From contig NC_077240.1 in the NCBI RefSeq assembly GCF_947179165.1, positions 44,219,501-44,283,500 of the forward strand: DNA of 64,000 nucleotides. Reading direction: 5' to 3'. Source of the DNA: Solanum dulcamara (taxonomy: Eukaryota; Streptophyta; Magnoliopsida; Solanales; Solanaceae). The notes beneath the pieces were generated by a model. It was not told the DNA's origin and did not search any database. It saw only the letters and a program-made list of their open reading frames with translations. Position numbers and translations under genes: made by a program. Below are positions 46,626 through 60,075 of the stretch, one piece after another. Positions within the stretch are counted from its first letter, which is position 1. Every line of letters starts with the position of its first letter.

Positions 46626-48320
46626 TGTCATGACTCAGACTAGGTCCTAGCCGTGACACGATGATTAGAATGCCTGAGGAAACCCCAACCAAGCTATCTT
46701 AGCATATAAAACATAGATAAGGTAAGTAAACCAATAATAGAAAGTAAAGTGATGGGTATGTCTCAAAATAAAATTTAAAGATAAAGGTGTAGCTTATGCC
46801 CGACTAAATGGACTTACATATTTTTTTTGTCTAAACATGCCTCTACTACACTAACATAGGTTGGAGCATAGAACAAGCCACTAGCTCACCCAAACAAGAA
46901 AAAAACATTCTCAAAATAATAACATAGTCTAAAGGTAGCAAGAAAATATAAGCTCAATAGGTAGTCCTCGAAGCATAATGTCTTACCAAATCAAATGAAC
47001 ACGTCTTTTATCTAGCCACGAGAGTGCGTAGGGTGATCGCCTAGCCCTACATAATAAGATAATGTAGGCAAACAAAAGAGGTATGTGTTAGTACTTTGAA
47101 TGTACCAAGAATGCGAGCATGCAATGCAATATGCCATGATACAATAAAGTGATACAATAGACCATTTGATAACATCGGGGTTATGAAGATCCCAAATTCA
47201 AAGTTAAAAATATTGAAGTGCGAAAGCAAACCTAAAAGAATTAGAAAACTACAAATAAGATATGAGAAATTCAAAGGAATGATCTAATAATTTCAAAGGA
47301 ATTTTCTAAAGCCTTGACAATATTCAAGTAACAACATATACATATATGGATGAAATCTAATGCCTTTACTTGAGAAAACAAATCAAAACAGTAGATACGG
47401 ATCTTAACCTCTTTATGTGTAACTTAAGACAACAATTAGTAGATGAAATTAATCACCTTCTAAAGAATACAAAAAAGGAATCAAAGATATCACAAGAGTC
47501 AATTACCTTATACCTTAAACTATGAAACAAGCAAAGGTTTAAAGAAAAATTCTCAAAGAACAGGCCACAAAGGTTCAACAGAACTCTCAAAATATATTTA
47601 ATATCAATCTAATTGTCTTTAATGAATGAAAAATGACTCTTATAAATAGGAGAAGGGTATAGGACTTCGAAGACCTTTTAGAACAAGATAAAGGGGTAGC
47701 CAAAATCTAGAAAAAAATTACAAGGTAAATTCTACTCGAGAAAGGAAATAAAATAACCTAATTAGGAATAACTTTACTAGTTCTAGGAAAGCATTAATAA
47801 CCTATAGATAAATAAAGAAACAAGTTAAATCCCATTAATAACCTAGAGATAAATAAAGAAATAAGGTAAAACCCAACTAGGAAAAGAATCTTGACAATCT
47901 TGGAAAGTTTGACTAATCTTCTCTCAAAACTTGGGTAGAAAGCAATCTTTTATTGTGGCTGATTCTTGGACTCTTCTTGACCTAATTACCACGAATTTCC
48001 TTCATATAGAAGCCTATATTTATTGAATTTAACCTAAGAAAAATTGGGCCTCTTTTCTTTGACGTTCAACAATTGACCTTTGCTCCTCAATATTCCTTTT
48101 GGTCTTCCTTTTGGACTCATCTTTGGATTTCTTCCACAGTAAATAATTTCTTGATTTTTTTGAACCCATTAGCTTTAATGAAGGTATGCCATTTTGGATG
48201 CTATCATTACTCTAAGACCATAAAATCATTTGAATTACTATTTTGGATCATGAAACTTAGCCAAGGCAATATAAGAACCATCATGAATCATAGAAGAACT
48301 TAAACACTATAATAGTAATC
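46626..48320 (-). mobile_element. minus-strand gypsy LTR, probable
   Basis: Left end TGTCATGACTC is the complement of a TGACA LTR end. The complement contains the usual late-LTR words (TACATTCAAAGTACTAAC, then TTATGTAGGG) and a CTATTTATAAG TATA-like site near 47645. The right boundary near 48320 is uncertain, since LTR-body sequence of another copy seems to begin there. Confidence 0.5.
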
Positions 48321-50041
48321 ATGAGTTATTATAGGAAAATATATACTTTGAACAGACCATGAATCGTAACAAAGTGTACCATTGATCCTTTGAGAGAAAC
48401 CCTCAACCTTGTGGGAGTACATACTTTACTTTGTGAAAGATACCGCAACCCGACAAAAACTATGTGAGCTATTATTTAAAGTCCCAATGTTTGCCCGTAC
48501 ATCGAAGGAAAGGAGGAGACTACTTTCCAAGGTAGACTCCTATATGCCTATGTGGATCCACTAAGCTACATGAAGGATTGAGCCTCATCTACGGGTGACC
48601 CTTAAAGGAATCGAGACTTTACTATGGGTGATCCCTTTCCCTATGGTGGCATGTAGTTATGAGACAATGGAATCTTACTACAGATATCTTGCCTCAACTA
48701 CGGGAAAGAGTGCCTATCCCAAGGTCCACTCGGTACTAGATAAGCTCTTAATGAAATAGATAAATCATAAGTCATAAAGTCAACATCATGTGGGAGGGGC
48801 TATATCTACTACTTGTCATCCACTCATAGAAACATAATCATAGAATAGCTCCTCAATCTTATCTCATGTAATGTGAGTGTAGTCATTTCATCATTCTCAT
48901 TCATACTTAGGCGAGAAAACCCACCATCCTTCATACTTGACTTAAATTTTATCATAAAAGCTTATTTCCTTCTTTTCATGAGAATTGCTTAAAAGCCTTG
49001 TATGAATCTATATGGCATCATCTTTAAAATCATGTAATTGACTTGAAATCATGTGATTTGGCTTGAATAATACAAAATCATATAGAATTAGGTCAATTGA
49101 AATTATTCATACAAAATTATCTTTAAAATCATGTAATTGACTTGAAATCATGTGATTTGGCTTGAATAATACAAAATTATATAGAAATAGGTCAATTGAA
49201 ATCATAATTGAAAGAACTCATAAAGACATTCATAAGTATATACTTGATAGTAACATCATGCATGTATCCTTGTAAATCAAGTTTAAATCATGCAATTAAG
49301 TAGTAATTCATGCTTAATGGAGAGATTAACTAATAAATAAAACTTAATTGATGCACTTGAAAGAGTAGTTGGTCTAAAGTCAAGATCAAATAAGTAGAAG
49401 GAATAGAGGAGGGAAGAATATGGGCGAGGGCATACTATTGCCACGCCACCCCAGACCCAAAACTACTAGGGCATGGTCCTAGCGCACTGCTGGCACGGCG
49501 TCCCATCCCCAAAAATATTGGGGCATGTCCCTGGCGCAATGGTGGTCCACCGCCCCAACTTTTCCCTAACGAATTTCCTAATTTTCAGTATTTTTCAAAA
49601 GAGTATTCATCACCCATAATGAAGTCATATGCCCTAAATAGCAATATAGTAGTTTACATATGGAAAATCTACCAATTCTATAAAATTTCTTTTCAATTCA
49701 TGCTAAAATAGATTAGACTTCACAAAATACATCATTGTTCATACAATTGAATTTGAAATTGAGAATACCCAAGGATATGATTTGAATTCATGGAAATTTT
49801 GAGGAATTCTTTGAACTCCTTGGGTGAAAAGTACCCACGAATAAAACTCACACACCTTGAATAAAAATTTACAGGAAGCTTTTGAAGCAAACTTGAAAAT
49901 AAATGGAGATATGCAGGGATCCTTGCTTGATTTTCAAAGGAGGTCTTGAGAGCCTTTTTTGTAGAGAGAGAAGTTTGTGATGGGTGAATTGTGAGAAAGT
50001 GAGGGGAATTTAGAGCATTGGGGATTAAATAGGTTAGGAAT
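48320..50041 (-). mobile_element. minus-strand gypsy LTR part, interrupted by element B
   Basis: The complement shows LTR words: a U5-like block with GTGGATCCAC near 48560, and a leader with CTCTCTCTACAAAAA near 49965. U3 sequence stops at 50041, where element B begins. 63925-64000 on the far side looks like its U3 continuation. It holds a GC-rich cluster with repeated GGGGCATG-type words at 49430-49555 and a 99-bp tandem duplication. Confidence 0.55.
49020..49202 (-). repeat. 99-bp tandem duplication
   Basis: ATCTTTAAAATCATGTAATT starts both 49020 and 49119. The two units are nearly identical through GGTCAATTGAAAT, with a short mismatch at the junction. It lies inside a minus-strand LTR. 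Confidence 0.85.
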
Positions 50042-53000
50042 TACAAGACCCTGTAAGTCTGAAAGTCGGAACCAAGAAGGATATTCTCAAATCTTGTACT
50101 GAACCCAAAGTCTCTATGAGCCGAAGAAGTTTACACGACCATAGAAGTGAGTCGTAGAGGGAGTCATTATTCTAAGTCATGAACAATCTTAAAGGGAGGT
50201 CCTACGACTCACTATTATGACCCGTTCTCACCCAGATGATCTGTATACATAGCTCATAGGAAGACTTCAGAGCCAAGTTTCAAGAGTCCCTCGAGGTCAA
50301 GTGTACGACTTGATAGAATGAGATGTAAGAACTATTATGAGTCGTACAAATGACTCATAACCATCCCAAGACTCTCAAATTTGCAGGTTTTTGGGACCTA
50401 CAGAATGAGCCAATAGGACGAACCATAGACAAGATGACGAGCTGTACACCTTGCCCATTTCTAAACTTTAGAAACTTGACTTTTAGTACTTGTCTCAGAC
50501 CTGCAGGACGAGTGGTTTAGAATACTCCTCATTACATAGACTACCCATAGAAGAGGATCCTTAGGGTCAACTTTTAGATTTTAATGAAGGGCAATTATGT
50601 CTTTTTCCAAGTTTGGTTCAATGAATATAGACACTTTTATGGTCAATTTCAAAGTTTATAAATATTTAATTCTTCAAATTCCCCTCCTATTCAATTCATT
50701 CTCCTAAAATTTTCTAAGGCAAGAACAAAGTATGTCAAGGTTTCTTCTTCAAGCTAAAGCTAGGGTTTCCAAATTTCTACATGGCTTCTTCTTCAATTCT
50801 TAGTGAATTGAAGCAAGGTATGTGGGGATTGATTAATGGACTCTTTTCACCCTGAAGTCCCAAATATTTCTCAAGTTTTCATTCAATTTACAATTGATTA
50901 TGAACCCTAGTTTTGATAAATTGCATTGGATTAATTTGATTTCATTTTAAATGTTATCAATGATCTTTATATGCATGTTCTTATATGAATTGCATGATTT
51001 CAAGTTGAATTATAGATGACCATGAATAAAGATATATTTTAAAGTTATGATTATGAGTTAAACATGAGTTTATGAGTTGATCATGAGTTAAATAATTTTC
51101 AATGAAAGTTTTATATGAGTTAAACTTGAGATTTATGATTCTAAAGTTAAAGCTATGATGACGATCAGAGTTAAGATCAAAAGATGTTTTAAAGATGGTG
51201 ATAAGGACAATTATCACCAAAGTTATAGATTCTTATGAATCAGTAAGTAGATGAGCTATTCCTAATATGTTTTAAAGATGGATTATTAGATAGTTACTAT
51301 CTTTCCCTACTATGTTATGATCATGTTTATTTGAGTTTTTGTTGGGGTATTGACTAAGCACTGAGAGGACTTCTAAGTGGAGTTCGGTCTGTAACGCAGT
51401 TAGTTTCCCAAGGGAATCTTAGTAGCAACCTAAAGTCCCAAATTACGTTGCCTATGTAGGTTACCTTCATGGTCTGGCTAGTGGATCCACATAACCAGTT
51501 GAATTGTGTTGAGTTAACTTTGAAGTATGCCCTAGCAAGGTAGCATCCCCTCTTTAGATGCAAGAGTCATCAGCCTGTCTTGATGCAGGAGTCATCGGAT
51601 TCTATTTAATAGCTTTCATGGTCTTAGTTATCAATTAAAGGTCCTATATCACATAATTTGGAGTTAAGTATAAGATGTCAAGTTATGAATTTGTGATGGA
51701 GTTTTATGATATGCATTGACCATGAGTTTTATATGTGTAAATTGCTCTTAATCTATATTCAAGTTCATTATGATTGGTCATGCATCTTATGGCATATTGA
51801 TTACATTCTTTTACTTTTTCATGAATACCTCGCATACTTAGTACATTCAAATATACTAACGCATATTTTGCCTACTTTATCTCATAATTGTAACATCCCT
51901 CAGATTTTTTTTAAAAAAATATATACCTTAAGAATGCCTTGGAAATAGGCCACTCATGTAATATATTATCCTTAATCTTTTTGGAAAATCTGAGTTCAGA
52001 ATATCAATCAAGGGGTTAAAACCTGCAGGAAAATGGTCTTTGTGGAATTTAGGACCCGTAGAATGGAAGAAAGATTTTAGAAGAAACCACCAAATAGTGT
52101 GGTCCGCAATAGGACCGCTTCGTGGACCTGGGAAGCTGCACAAGACAGAGTAGTCTGCGATAGGTCCGCATCGCGGACTTGGGAAGGTGTCCTGGCCGAA
52201 TTTAGTTTTGGGGGGGGGGGGCGTTTTAGACTTTTCCCAAATTATTAGTTAATGAACCTAGATATTTTTAGGACCTAATTCAACTCTATAAATTAACCTA
52301 AAGCTCTAATTCAATTCATTCTTCTACAATTCATCAATCAAATATTCTCTCTCTACAAAAAGACTCTCAAGGGTTTCCATTGAAGACTTCAAGCAAATTC
52401 ACTCAATTTCTCCATCAAAATTCTCAAGTTCTTACAAATTAATTTGTTTTCTCACTCAAGGTATGTGGGTATTGATTCATGGATCTTTTCTTCCATGAAG
52501 CTCTATTAATTTCTCAAGTTTTCTATAAAATTAAAGTATGATATTTTATGGGTTTTGTGATCTCTATTCCAATTGCATAAATTTTGATTTAAAGCATGAT
52601 TATGAGTCTATTTTGATATAATTTGATGGTTACTGAATTAAATTAAAAGTTTTTTCATGAATTCTCCTACTTTGATTTTTAGGGTTCATGGTGTAATATA
52701 TGAGTATTTTTAATTATACTTTAAATGATATTAGCTATATGAATTATGTATGGGCTGATATAAAGTTTGTGATCATGCATGTTTTCAAGTTAATTTCATG
52801 AGTTTTAAGTCAATTGATCATGCATTCATTTCATACCCAAATTCCAAGTTCAAGCTATGGTCATGAATTTTTAAAGTATGAATTATGACTATGTATTTCC
52901 ATTATGATCATGAATTATAAGTATGTTTCAAATTATGGTTTTTCATGCAAGTTATGAAGTAAGGCGACCTAAGGCCTAACGATATGAATTATGCAAATAT

Positions 53001-54398
53001 GATTGTAATGATGAAAGGACAATTCTCACATTACAAGTATGTTATGGAAATAAGCTATTCTATGAATTCAAGTCTATGATCATGAATATGATATATGAAA
53101 TTATGATCTTTTATTATGTATGTATTCCGTGGGATTTGACTTAGCACTGAATGTGGACTTGAGGTGGGGGATCGAAGCAAAGGGTCCTTATATAAAGTCT
53201 CTTGTCTCATAACTACGTGCCACCGTAGGATTTGCCTTTATGGCTTAGCTAGTGGATCCACAAATAAGACATGTTCATGATTAGGAGTCTACCTTGGCAA
53301 AGTAGTATCCCCCTTCTCGATGTGGGGATCATCGGAGTCCATGTTATAGACCGCATGGTTTTATTGTCGGTTATGATTCTTATCCCACATATGTATGATT
53401 TCTTAAGTATGTTATGATTTTGAACTTATACTTTTAAATGCTTTGGTCAATATGATTTTCTCATGACTTTACGTATTCCATCTTATCATGTGATTTACTT
53501 GACCTTTGCATTCCATGATTTACGTTGCATGTCACGCCCTCATACTTAGTACATTCCAACGTACTAATGCATACTTTTGTCTATATTTTCTCATAATGTA
53601 GAGGTTGAGGTTGAAGATCCTTATCGTCTACATAACTAGTAGGCATTCCTATCCCAAGGTGTTGTGGTGAGTCCTTATTGACCGGAGACTAGTTTCAAGT
53701 TTATTACTATTTTCCTTCTTAAAGACTTTTGTTTACATCGTAAAATTTGAGAGTGAGGTAGGGACATGTCTTATCCCCTGCCCATACTCATATTTAGAGG
53801 CATCTAGTTGGACATATGTTTGAGTCAATATTGTCCTAAATCATTTTCAGATTTCTATTCATGGTTTAGACTCTCTTATGATGTTTTCGCTTATATATTT
53901 TTACCTTATGTATGCTTATGATATGTACAAGAGGCTTGGTTGCATCCCTTCGGGGTTTCGATCGCCATGTTATGACTAGGCCCTAGGTCAGGTCGTGACA
54001 ATAATGTAGGGATGGATGATACTCATGATCATTCTACTTGTGGCTAGATATTGCCCTAAATTCTACAGAATTTGGTGACTTCTTATTCTATCGAGGATAT
54101 GACTTTTATTCATTTTACTTTTACTTTCTTCTTTTGTTAGGTTAAGCTAGGATTTTGTCCTAATCCCCCATCAAAAATTAGACTAGAGGCATGTTTAGCC
54201 GATATATTATTGTAGTCTGGTTTGGTCGTTTATAGAGTTGACTTCCCTTAGTCCCATTCCCCACTTAATGATTACTTTTGCTTATATTTATATTATTTTT
54301 TATCTTATGCATACAATGAATGCTAATATGGCTTATAGTTGGGGTCCCTCGTATCCCGATCGCCTTGTTACAACTAGGTCATAGGTCGAGTCATGACA
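50042..54398 (+). mobile_element. 5' LTR of gypsy element B, interrupted by a solo LTR
   Basis: Begins TACAAGACCC and ends GTCATGACA. Without the solo LTR at 51889-54000 and one copy of its target it is about 2.2 kb, matching the 3' LTR at 61717-63924. Identity is roughly 83-88% over the first 200 bases. TATAAATA at 50657-50664 is the likely TATA box. GAAT at 50038-50041 recurs at 63925-63928, a possible target duplication one base shorter than the usual five. Confidence 0.85.
51889..54000 (+). mobile_element. solo gypsy LTR inside the 5' LTR of element B
   Basis: A 2112-bp LTR from TGTAACATCCC to GTCGTGACA with exact ATAAT flanks (51884-51888, 54001-54005). Element B's LTR resumes without loss, as comparison with its 3' LTR shows. 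TATAAAT at 52287 is the probable TATA box. A 12-G run is at 52210-52221. CCGC-TCGCGGAC-like repeated words occur at 52095-52180. Confidence 0.92.
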
Positions 54399-54400
54399 AA

Positions 54401-54413
54401 ATTAGTATTAGAG
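54401..54413 (+). other. degenerate primer binding site, element B
   Basis: TTAGTATTAGAGC shortly after the 5' LTR matches the tRNA-Met site TGGTATCAGAGC with three changes. Confidence 0.65.
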
Positions 54414-54611
54414 CACAAGGTTTAGAAGAGTCCTAGGGTTTCTAACGCTCTGCGTTAAGTAGAGTCTTATTCATTGGTGTGAAGTACGCCACATCCATGA
54501 ATAGGAGGCTACGAAAGGTCTTAGGAAAATTCTAACTTCTTTCATTATCTATGTTGTACAGTTGAGTGGTTAAGTCTTTTCCCTCTAATGCTTGTTTGCA
54601 ATTTTCAGAAT

Positions 54612-57600
54612 ATGCCTCCATGAAGATACCCCGCTAGAAGAAAGGTGGTTAAAGAGAAGCAACATGCTCTGAATGATCCTTTGAATGATCAAATTTCCAA
54701 TGTTGAGTTTAGAGCGACCTTTCAAGTACTTTCTCAGGCTATTACAGCTCAAGTTAACCGTGAGGTGGTTGCTTCCGTGAACCCAAATATTGGTATAGCG
54801 ATAATAAGATTCATGAGAATGAATCCTCTGGAGTTTTGGCATTTTAAAGTTGATAAGGATCATCAATCATTTATTGATAGCATCTATAAGACTGTTGAGA
54901 TCATGGGGATTAGCCCGGTTGAAAGAGAGGAGTTGGCTACATACCAATTGAAGGGTAATTCTCAAATTTGATTTGATCAATGGAAAAGTGAGAGGCCTAA
55001 AGAGGTGGAGCCCATGAGTTGGGATGAGTTCAAAGGGGTGTTTCTTGATCGCTCTTTCCCACTAGAGTTGAGGGAAGCCAAGATGCAAGAGTATATCAAC
55101 CTTAAGCAAGGTGGTATGAGTGTGAAAGAGTATGCCCTCAAGTTTTCTCAATTGTCAAAATATGCTCCATTCATGGTTGCCAACTCAAGAGATCGTATTA
55201 GCAAGTTTATATCGGGTGTTTTGGTTATGGATGTAACAGAGTGCAAAATGACTATGTTGATTAGAGAGATGGATATATGTAACATCCCCTAAAAATGTTG
55301 TATACGATGTTTCAATTCTCGCCTAAATATGATATAGCCTCTGTATTTTAGGCATAACTTTTCATAGGAATATCCAAATTGTGTGATTCAAATTTTTGAG
55401 TAACCACAAGATCGTTACCTACAACTTTTGTGAAGACCATATTTTATGTTTCGGAGGTTATGTAGGTCAAATAAATTATTTTTTGTAAGGTAGGATGCTG
55501 TGACTGAAAGGAGTATTTATAGAAGAAAAATCATATCTCACTGTAGGTTTATCCAACTTGGTTGATTCTTGAATGATATGATACTAGACTTCCATATCTA
55601 CAATTCTTATGAAGACACCAAATCCTAATAAGGAATTTATCTTATTCAAACGCAGCTCCGAACATGAGTATTCTATTAAAAAGAACTTATCTCACCTACC
55701 ATGGAAATATCTAGATACATTTGACATCACTCATTACATAAATCGTCCTCCATTTAACATCATCCATGACATCAATATATTCCATTAAATTTTTAGATTT
55801 TTCTTTATAATTATTTTATTTATTGTTAGGTCTCTCTTTCTCACCTATAAATACCCACCTTATTTCCTCATTTTATTCATCAAGCTTTCTCAAGCAAGTC
55901 TTCTCTATATACACTTCTTTACTCATTCTCAAATATAGTTTTAGCTCTTAGTAGTGAAGAAATACTATTCTGGTGATTCATATACTCCGGGTAGTACACA
56001 AAACATTCCGGCGAGGAGAAAAGCTAGGACTCAAGAGTATTCATTAAGTCTTTCGGTTTCGACTAAAGCTTCGGATTCCAGGTATGTAAGGCTTCAATGA
56101 GAGTATTCCTTCCACTCTCATGTCTAAATTATTTTGATTATATGATAAATTATATTTATTTTCCTTAAGCTCTACTCTAAGTTATGTGGGTATTTAACCA
56201 TGGGTTCTTCCACCCATGTAGTCCAAAAACTCTTTCAATTAAGTCTCTTGATTTCAAGTAATATTTTCTTATGGTAATTCTTATTTTTACTTAATAGTAT
56301 GAATCATGTTTAAACTAATGATTATTGCTCTATTTTGATGTAACATAATTTCATATGTATGAATTGATGGTTTACAAGTAATTCCTCTATTTATCTATTT
56401 AAAGGTTCTTGAAATTCATGGTGGGTTGTTTAAAGCATGATTTTTTAATTAATAGATTTCAAAGTATTTATGTATATTTATTTACATATATATTTGCAAG
56501 TTGAAGTGATTTGAACCCATCTAGTTTTACTATATTTTTAATAAAGTTTGACTTGAAAGCCTTGACTCCAAATGAATGTTTGTGAAAGAAATATCTATGA
56601 TCAAAAGGGAGTCTTATGAAAATAAAGAATGATGAAATGATATGAATGATAGGTTCTTTATGCAATAAGGACAATTCTTGCATATTTGAATTTTCAAATG
56701 TTTTAATGAGTTATTCTACCGAATAAGATGTTTGAATTCTCAAGTTATAAACTATGAATATTTTGAAGTATTAAACTATTTCGTGGGATTGACTTAGCAC
56801 CGAATGAGGCATTGATGTGGGATTCGGTAAGGGAATCCTAGTATCAACCCCTTGTCTCATTAACTATGTGCCAACATAGGAGCCCTTGTACTCTTAGGCT
56901 AATGGATCCATGAAAGCCCTTAAAGTTAAGGTTAAAGAAATGAATGAAGTTGACGGAGTTCTACTTGGCAAGTAGTCTCACCGGCCAATATAGGGGGTTA
57001 TGTTGGATTCCATGTAATAGCTCGCATGGTCTTAAATGTCGGTTAGGGTTATTTTCCCATAAAATGAATATTTTAAAGGATATTCATATGATTTATTATG
57101 CATGTATTACATTATGTTCCATATTACATAAATGTTATAATGTTTCCTTAATGTGCATGCATCCTTACATACTTAGTACATTCAAAGTACTAACGCATAC
57201 TCTTTTGCCTACATGATATCACCATGTAGGGATCGGTACTCCTCCTCATTCTCCTCCACGTGGCTAGTTGAGACTTCATTTGAAGACTACTTTTGGTGAG
57301 TTCCCATGTTCCGGGAATAATACTCTTTTATATTTGTAGCTTATGATATGTTGAGATATTTTACTATGGTATTTCTTCTATTATGATTAAGGGTGAGCTA
57401 GGGACTTGTCTTAGCCCCGTTAAATCTAATAGTTAGAGGTATTATTGGACATATGTAAGTTGAATATTTACTATTATGATTTCCGCTTCTTCATTTATCA
57501 TCATTACCTATGAAAGGCTAAAAGAATGCTAAGAGGCTTGTTTGAGGTACTTTCGGGTTCCTCATTCGCCATGTCACGTCTAGGATCTAGGCTTGGATCG

Positions 57601-57710
57601 TGACAATATATCTAGACTCATGACCTATGCGGAGAAAGTAGAAACTGAGAAGCTAAAGGTGAAGAATAGGGAGTCTAAGAGGCCAAGGACCAATGATAGT
57701 GAATTCTCTC
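54612..57710 (+). pseudogene. gypsy Gag, element B, interrupted by a solo LTR
   Basis: ATG at 54612 opens MPP then a premature TGA at codon 4. The same frame continues with NPLEFWHFKVDKDHQSFIDS, IMGISPVEREELATYQLKG, a TGA at 54969-54971 (probably from TGG), then FDQWKSER, MSWDEFKGVFLDRSFP and MSVKEYALKFSQLSKYAP. It is interrupted at 55277 by a 2.3-kb solo LTR and resumes at 57611 with SRLMTYAEKVETEKLK. A frameshift follows near 57700. The codon frame is kept across the insertion once the 5-bp duplication is discounted. Confidence 0.88.
55278..57605 (+). mobile_element. solo gypsy LTR inside the gag of element B
   Basis: A 2328-bp LTR from TGTAACATCCCC to GATCGTGACA, with exact ATATA flanks (55273-55277, 57606-57610). 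TATAAATA at 55846-55853 is the likely TATA box. No internal domain is present, so the insertion was reduced to a solo LTR. Confidence 0.93.
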
Positions 57711-58490
57711 ATGCTAGGTGGACGTATTCAATTTTGTGAAAAGTACTCCAGCCAAAGGTCTTCTAATGCCACTACTCCAAGACTTGACAATGATAGTGTG
57801 TCCAACCCTAAACCTCTAAGGGGTGCTCCTATTAGCCAAGTTACTCCCATATGCAAAAAGTGTGGTAGGAACCACAAGGGAGAATGTCTAGCCGGATTGA
57901 ATGTGTGCTACCGGTGTGGTAAGTCGGGTCATCATGATAAGAAATGCAAGGTCAAATATGGTCTCCCTCAAGGACAAGTTACTCAAGGTGTCCATGGGAA
58001 ACCAAAAGGTGATCAACGCAACAATAGGTTCTATGCCCTCCATGGTAGGCAAGAGGTAGAGGAGACGCCCGATGTTGTTACCAATATGTTACGGGTATTT
58101 CACTATGATATTTATGCTTTGCTTGATCCAGGTGAAAATTTATATTTTGTTTCTTCTTATGTGGCCATGAGGTTTGATGTTAGTCGTGAGACTTTGTTAG
58201 AGTCTTTCTTTGTTTATACTCTCATAGGTGAGTCAGTTGTGGCTAAAAGAGTCTATAAAAGTTGTTTGGTTACAATTTTCCATAAAGTTACCCTATGTGA
58301 CCTAGTTGAGCTTGAGATGACCAATTTTGATGTTACCTTTGGTATGGATTGGCTATATTCATGTTATACTTCTATTGATTATAGAACCCGAGTGGTTTAG
58401 TTTCAATTCCCAAATGAGCCGGTCCTAGAATGGAAGTGTAGTAACTCTATGTTTAAAGGTCAATTTATTTCATGCCTTAAAGGTTGAAAA
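57711..58490 (+). pseudogene. gypsy zinc knuckles and aspartic protease, element B
   Basis: Contains CKKCGRNHKGEC, a shortened knuckle, and CYRCGKSGHHDKKC, a full CCHC knuckle that would bind RNA. These are followed by the protease block YALLDPGENLYFVSSYVAMRF. The active site reads DPG, then EN, where family members usually have AT or AN. The frame is open to TAG at 58398, after which the same frame continues into pol. Confidence 0.85.
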
Positions 58491-59500
58491 ATGATTTTCA
58501 AGGGTTGTATATACCATTTTGTAAGGGTTATGGATGAGAATTTCAAAGCCCCTATCCTACAGTCGGTTTCTATTGTAAATGAGTTTCCAGATTTGTTTCC
58601 TAATGATGTACCCGGTATTTCTCCCGAAAGGGAGATTGATTTTGGTATAGACCTTCTTCCGGATACTCAACCTATTTCTATTTCTCCTTATCGGATGGCT
58701 CCAGCAGAATTTTAAAAGTTGAAGAATCAATTGAAGGACTTGTTAGATAAGAGGTTCATTAGGCCAAGTATTTCTCCATGGGTGCTCCTGTATTTTTTGT
58801 TAGAAAGAAGAATGGTTCACTACCTATGTGCATTATTTATCGGTAATTGAATAAGGTAACCATCAAGAATAAGTATCCAATTCTGAGAATAGATGACTTA
58901 TTTGATCAATTACAGGGGGCAAGCTACTTCTCCAAAATAGACCTTCATTTCAGTTATCACCAATTGAGGGCGAGGGACTATTACATTCCCAAAATGGTAT
59001 TTCAGACAAGGTATGGACATTATGAGTTTTTAGTCATGTTATTTAGTTTGACCAATGCTCATGCGGCTTTCATGGACATAATGAATAGGGTGTTCAATCA
59101 ATATCTAGATTTGTTTGTGATTGTATTCATCGATAACATTTTGGTTCACTCTCGGAATGAGGAGGAGAATCCAAGTCACTTGAGGATTGTGTTGTAAAAT
59201 CTAAGAGACAAACAACTATTTGCAAAGTTCAACAAATGTGAGTTTTGGTTAAGGGAGGTGGCTTTCCTTGGTCACATTGTATCCAGTGAAGGGATTATGG
59301 TTGATCCTAAGAAACCCGAGGTGGTTAAGAATTGGCCTAGACCATTATCTCCTTCGGATATTAGGAGTTTCTTGGTCCTAGCTTGATATTATATGAGATT
59401 TGTGAAAGGGGTCTATCGATCTCGCCATCAGTGACCAAGTTGACTCAAAAGAAGGTGAAATTTCAATGGTCGTAAGCATGTGAAAAGAGTTTTCAAGAGT
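58491..59500 (+). pseudogene. gypsy reverse transcriptase, element B
   Basis: Begins with [20 protein letters not shown] and [13 protein letters not shown], then a frameshift near 58780. It continues with [36 protein letters not shown] and [21 protein letters not shown]. The active site reads [12 protein letters not shown], so the second Asp of the F/YxDD motif is Asn. After a stop at 59195 comes [22 protein letters not shown], the usual RT end. It is dead by catalytic change and by frame. Confidence 0.9.
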
Positions 59501-60075
59501 TGAAGGATCGTCTCACTACCTTCCTATCTTGACCTTGACGGAATGGTTTGATGGCTTTGTGGTATATAGTGATGCTTCAAGGGTTGGTCTTGGTTGTGTA
59601 TTAATGCAACATGAAAAGGTAATAGCCTATGCTTCTAGGCAACTTAAGATGCACGAACGGAACTATCCAACTCATGATCTTAAACTCACGCCATTTGTGT
59701 TTGCTTTGAAAATTTAGAGGCACTATCTTTATGGTGTTCATGTTGATGTGTTCACCAAATACAAAATTTTATTATATGTGTTTAAGTACAATGACTTGAA
59801 CTTTCGGTAAAGGAGATGGATTGAATTATTGAAGAATTATGATATGAGTGTGTTGTATCATTCAGGCAAAGCTAATGTGGTTGTTGATGCACCAAGTAGA
59901 TTATCCATGAGTAATGTGGTACATGTTGAAGAAGATACGAAAGAATTGATTAAAGATGTTCATATTTTGGCAAGTTTAGAAGTGCATTTGGTTGATTCTA
60001 ATGATGGAGGTGTTCTTGTACATAATGATTTGGAATCGTCTCTTGTAGCGGATGTTAAGGCCAAGCAAGACTAAG
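59501..60075 (+). pseudogene. gypsy RNase H, element B
   Basis: Reads [17 protein letters not shown] (first catalytic Asp), [21 protein letters not shown] (Glu region), and after a stop, ELLKNYDMSVLYHSGKANVV and DAPSRL. Typical gypsy RNase H between RT and integrase. Broken by stops at about 59717 and 59809. Confidence 0.85.

Noticed and set aside
46566..50041. A single 3.4-kb minus-strand LTR
   Set aside because: It contains two leader/TATA regions (near 47645 and near 49965) and two U5-like blocks, so it is at least two LTR pieces.
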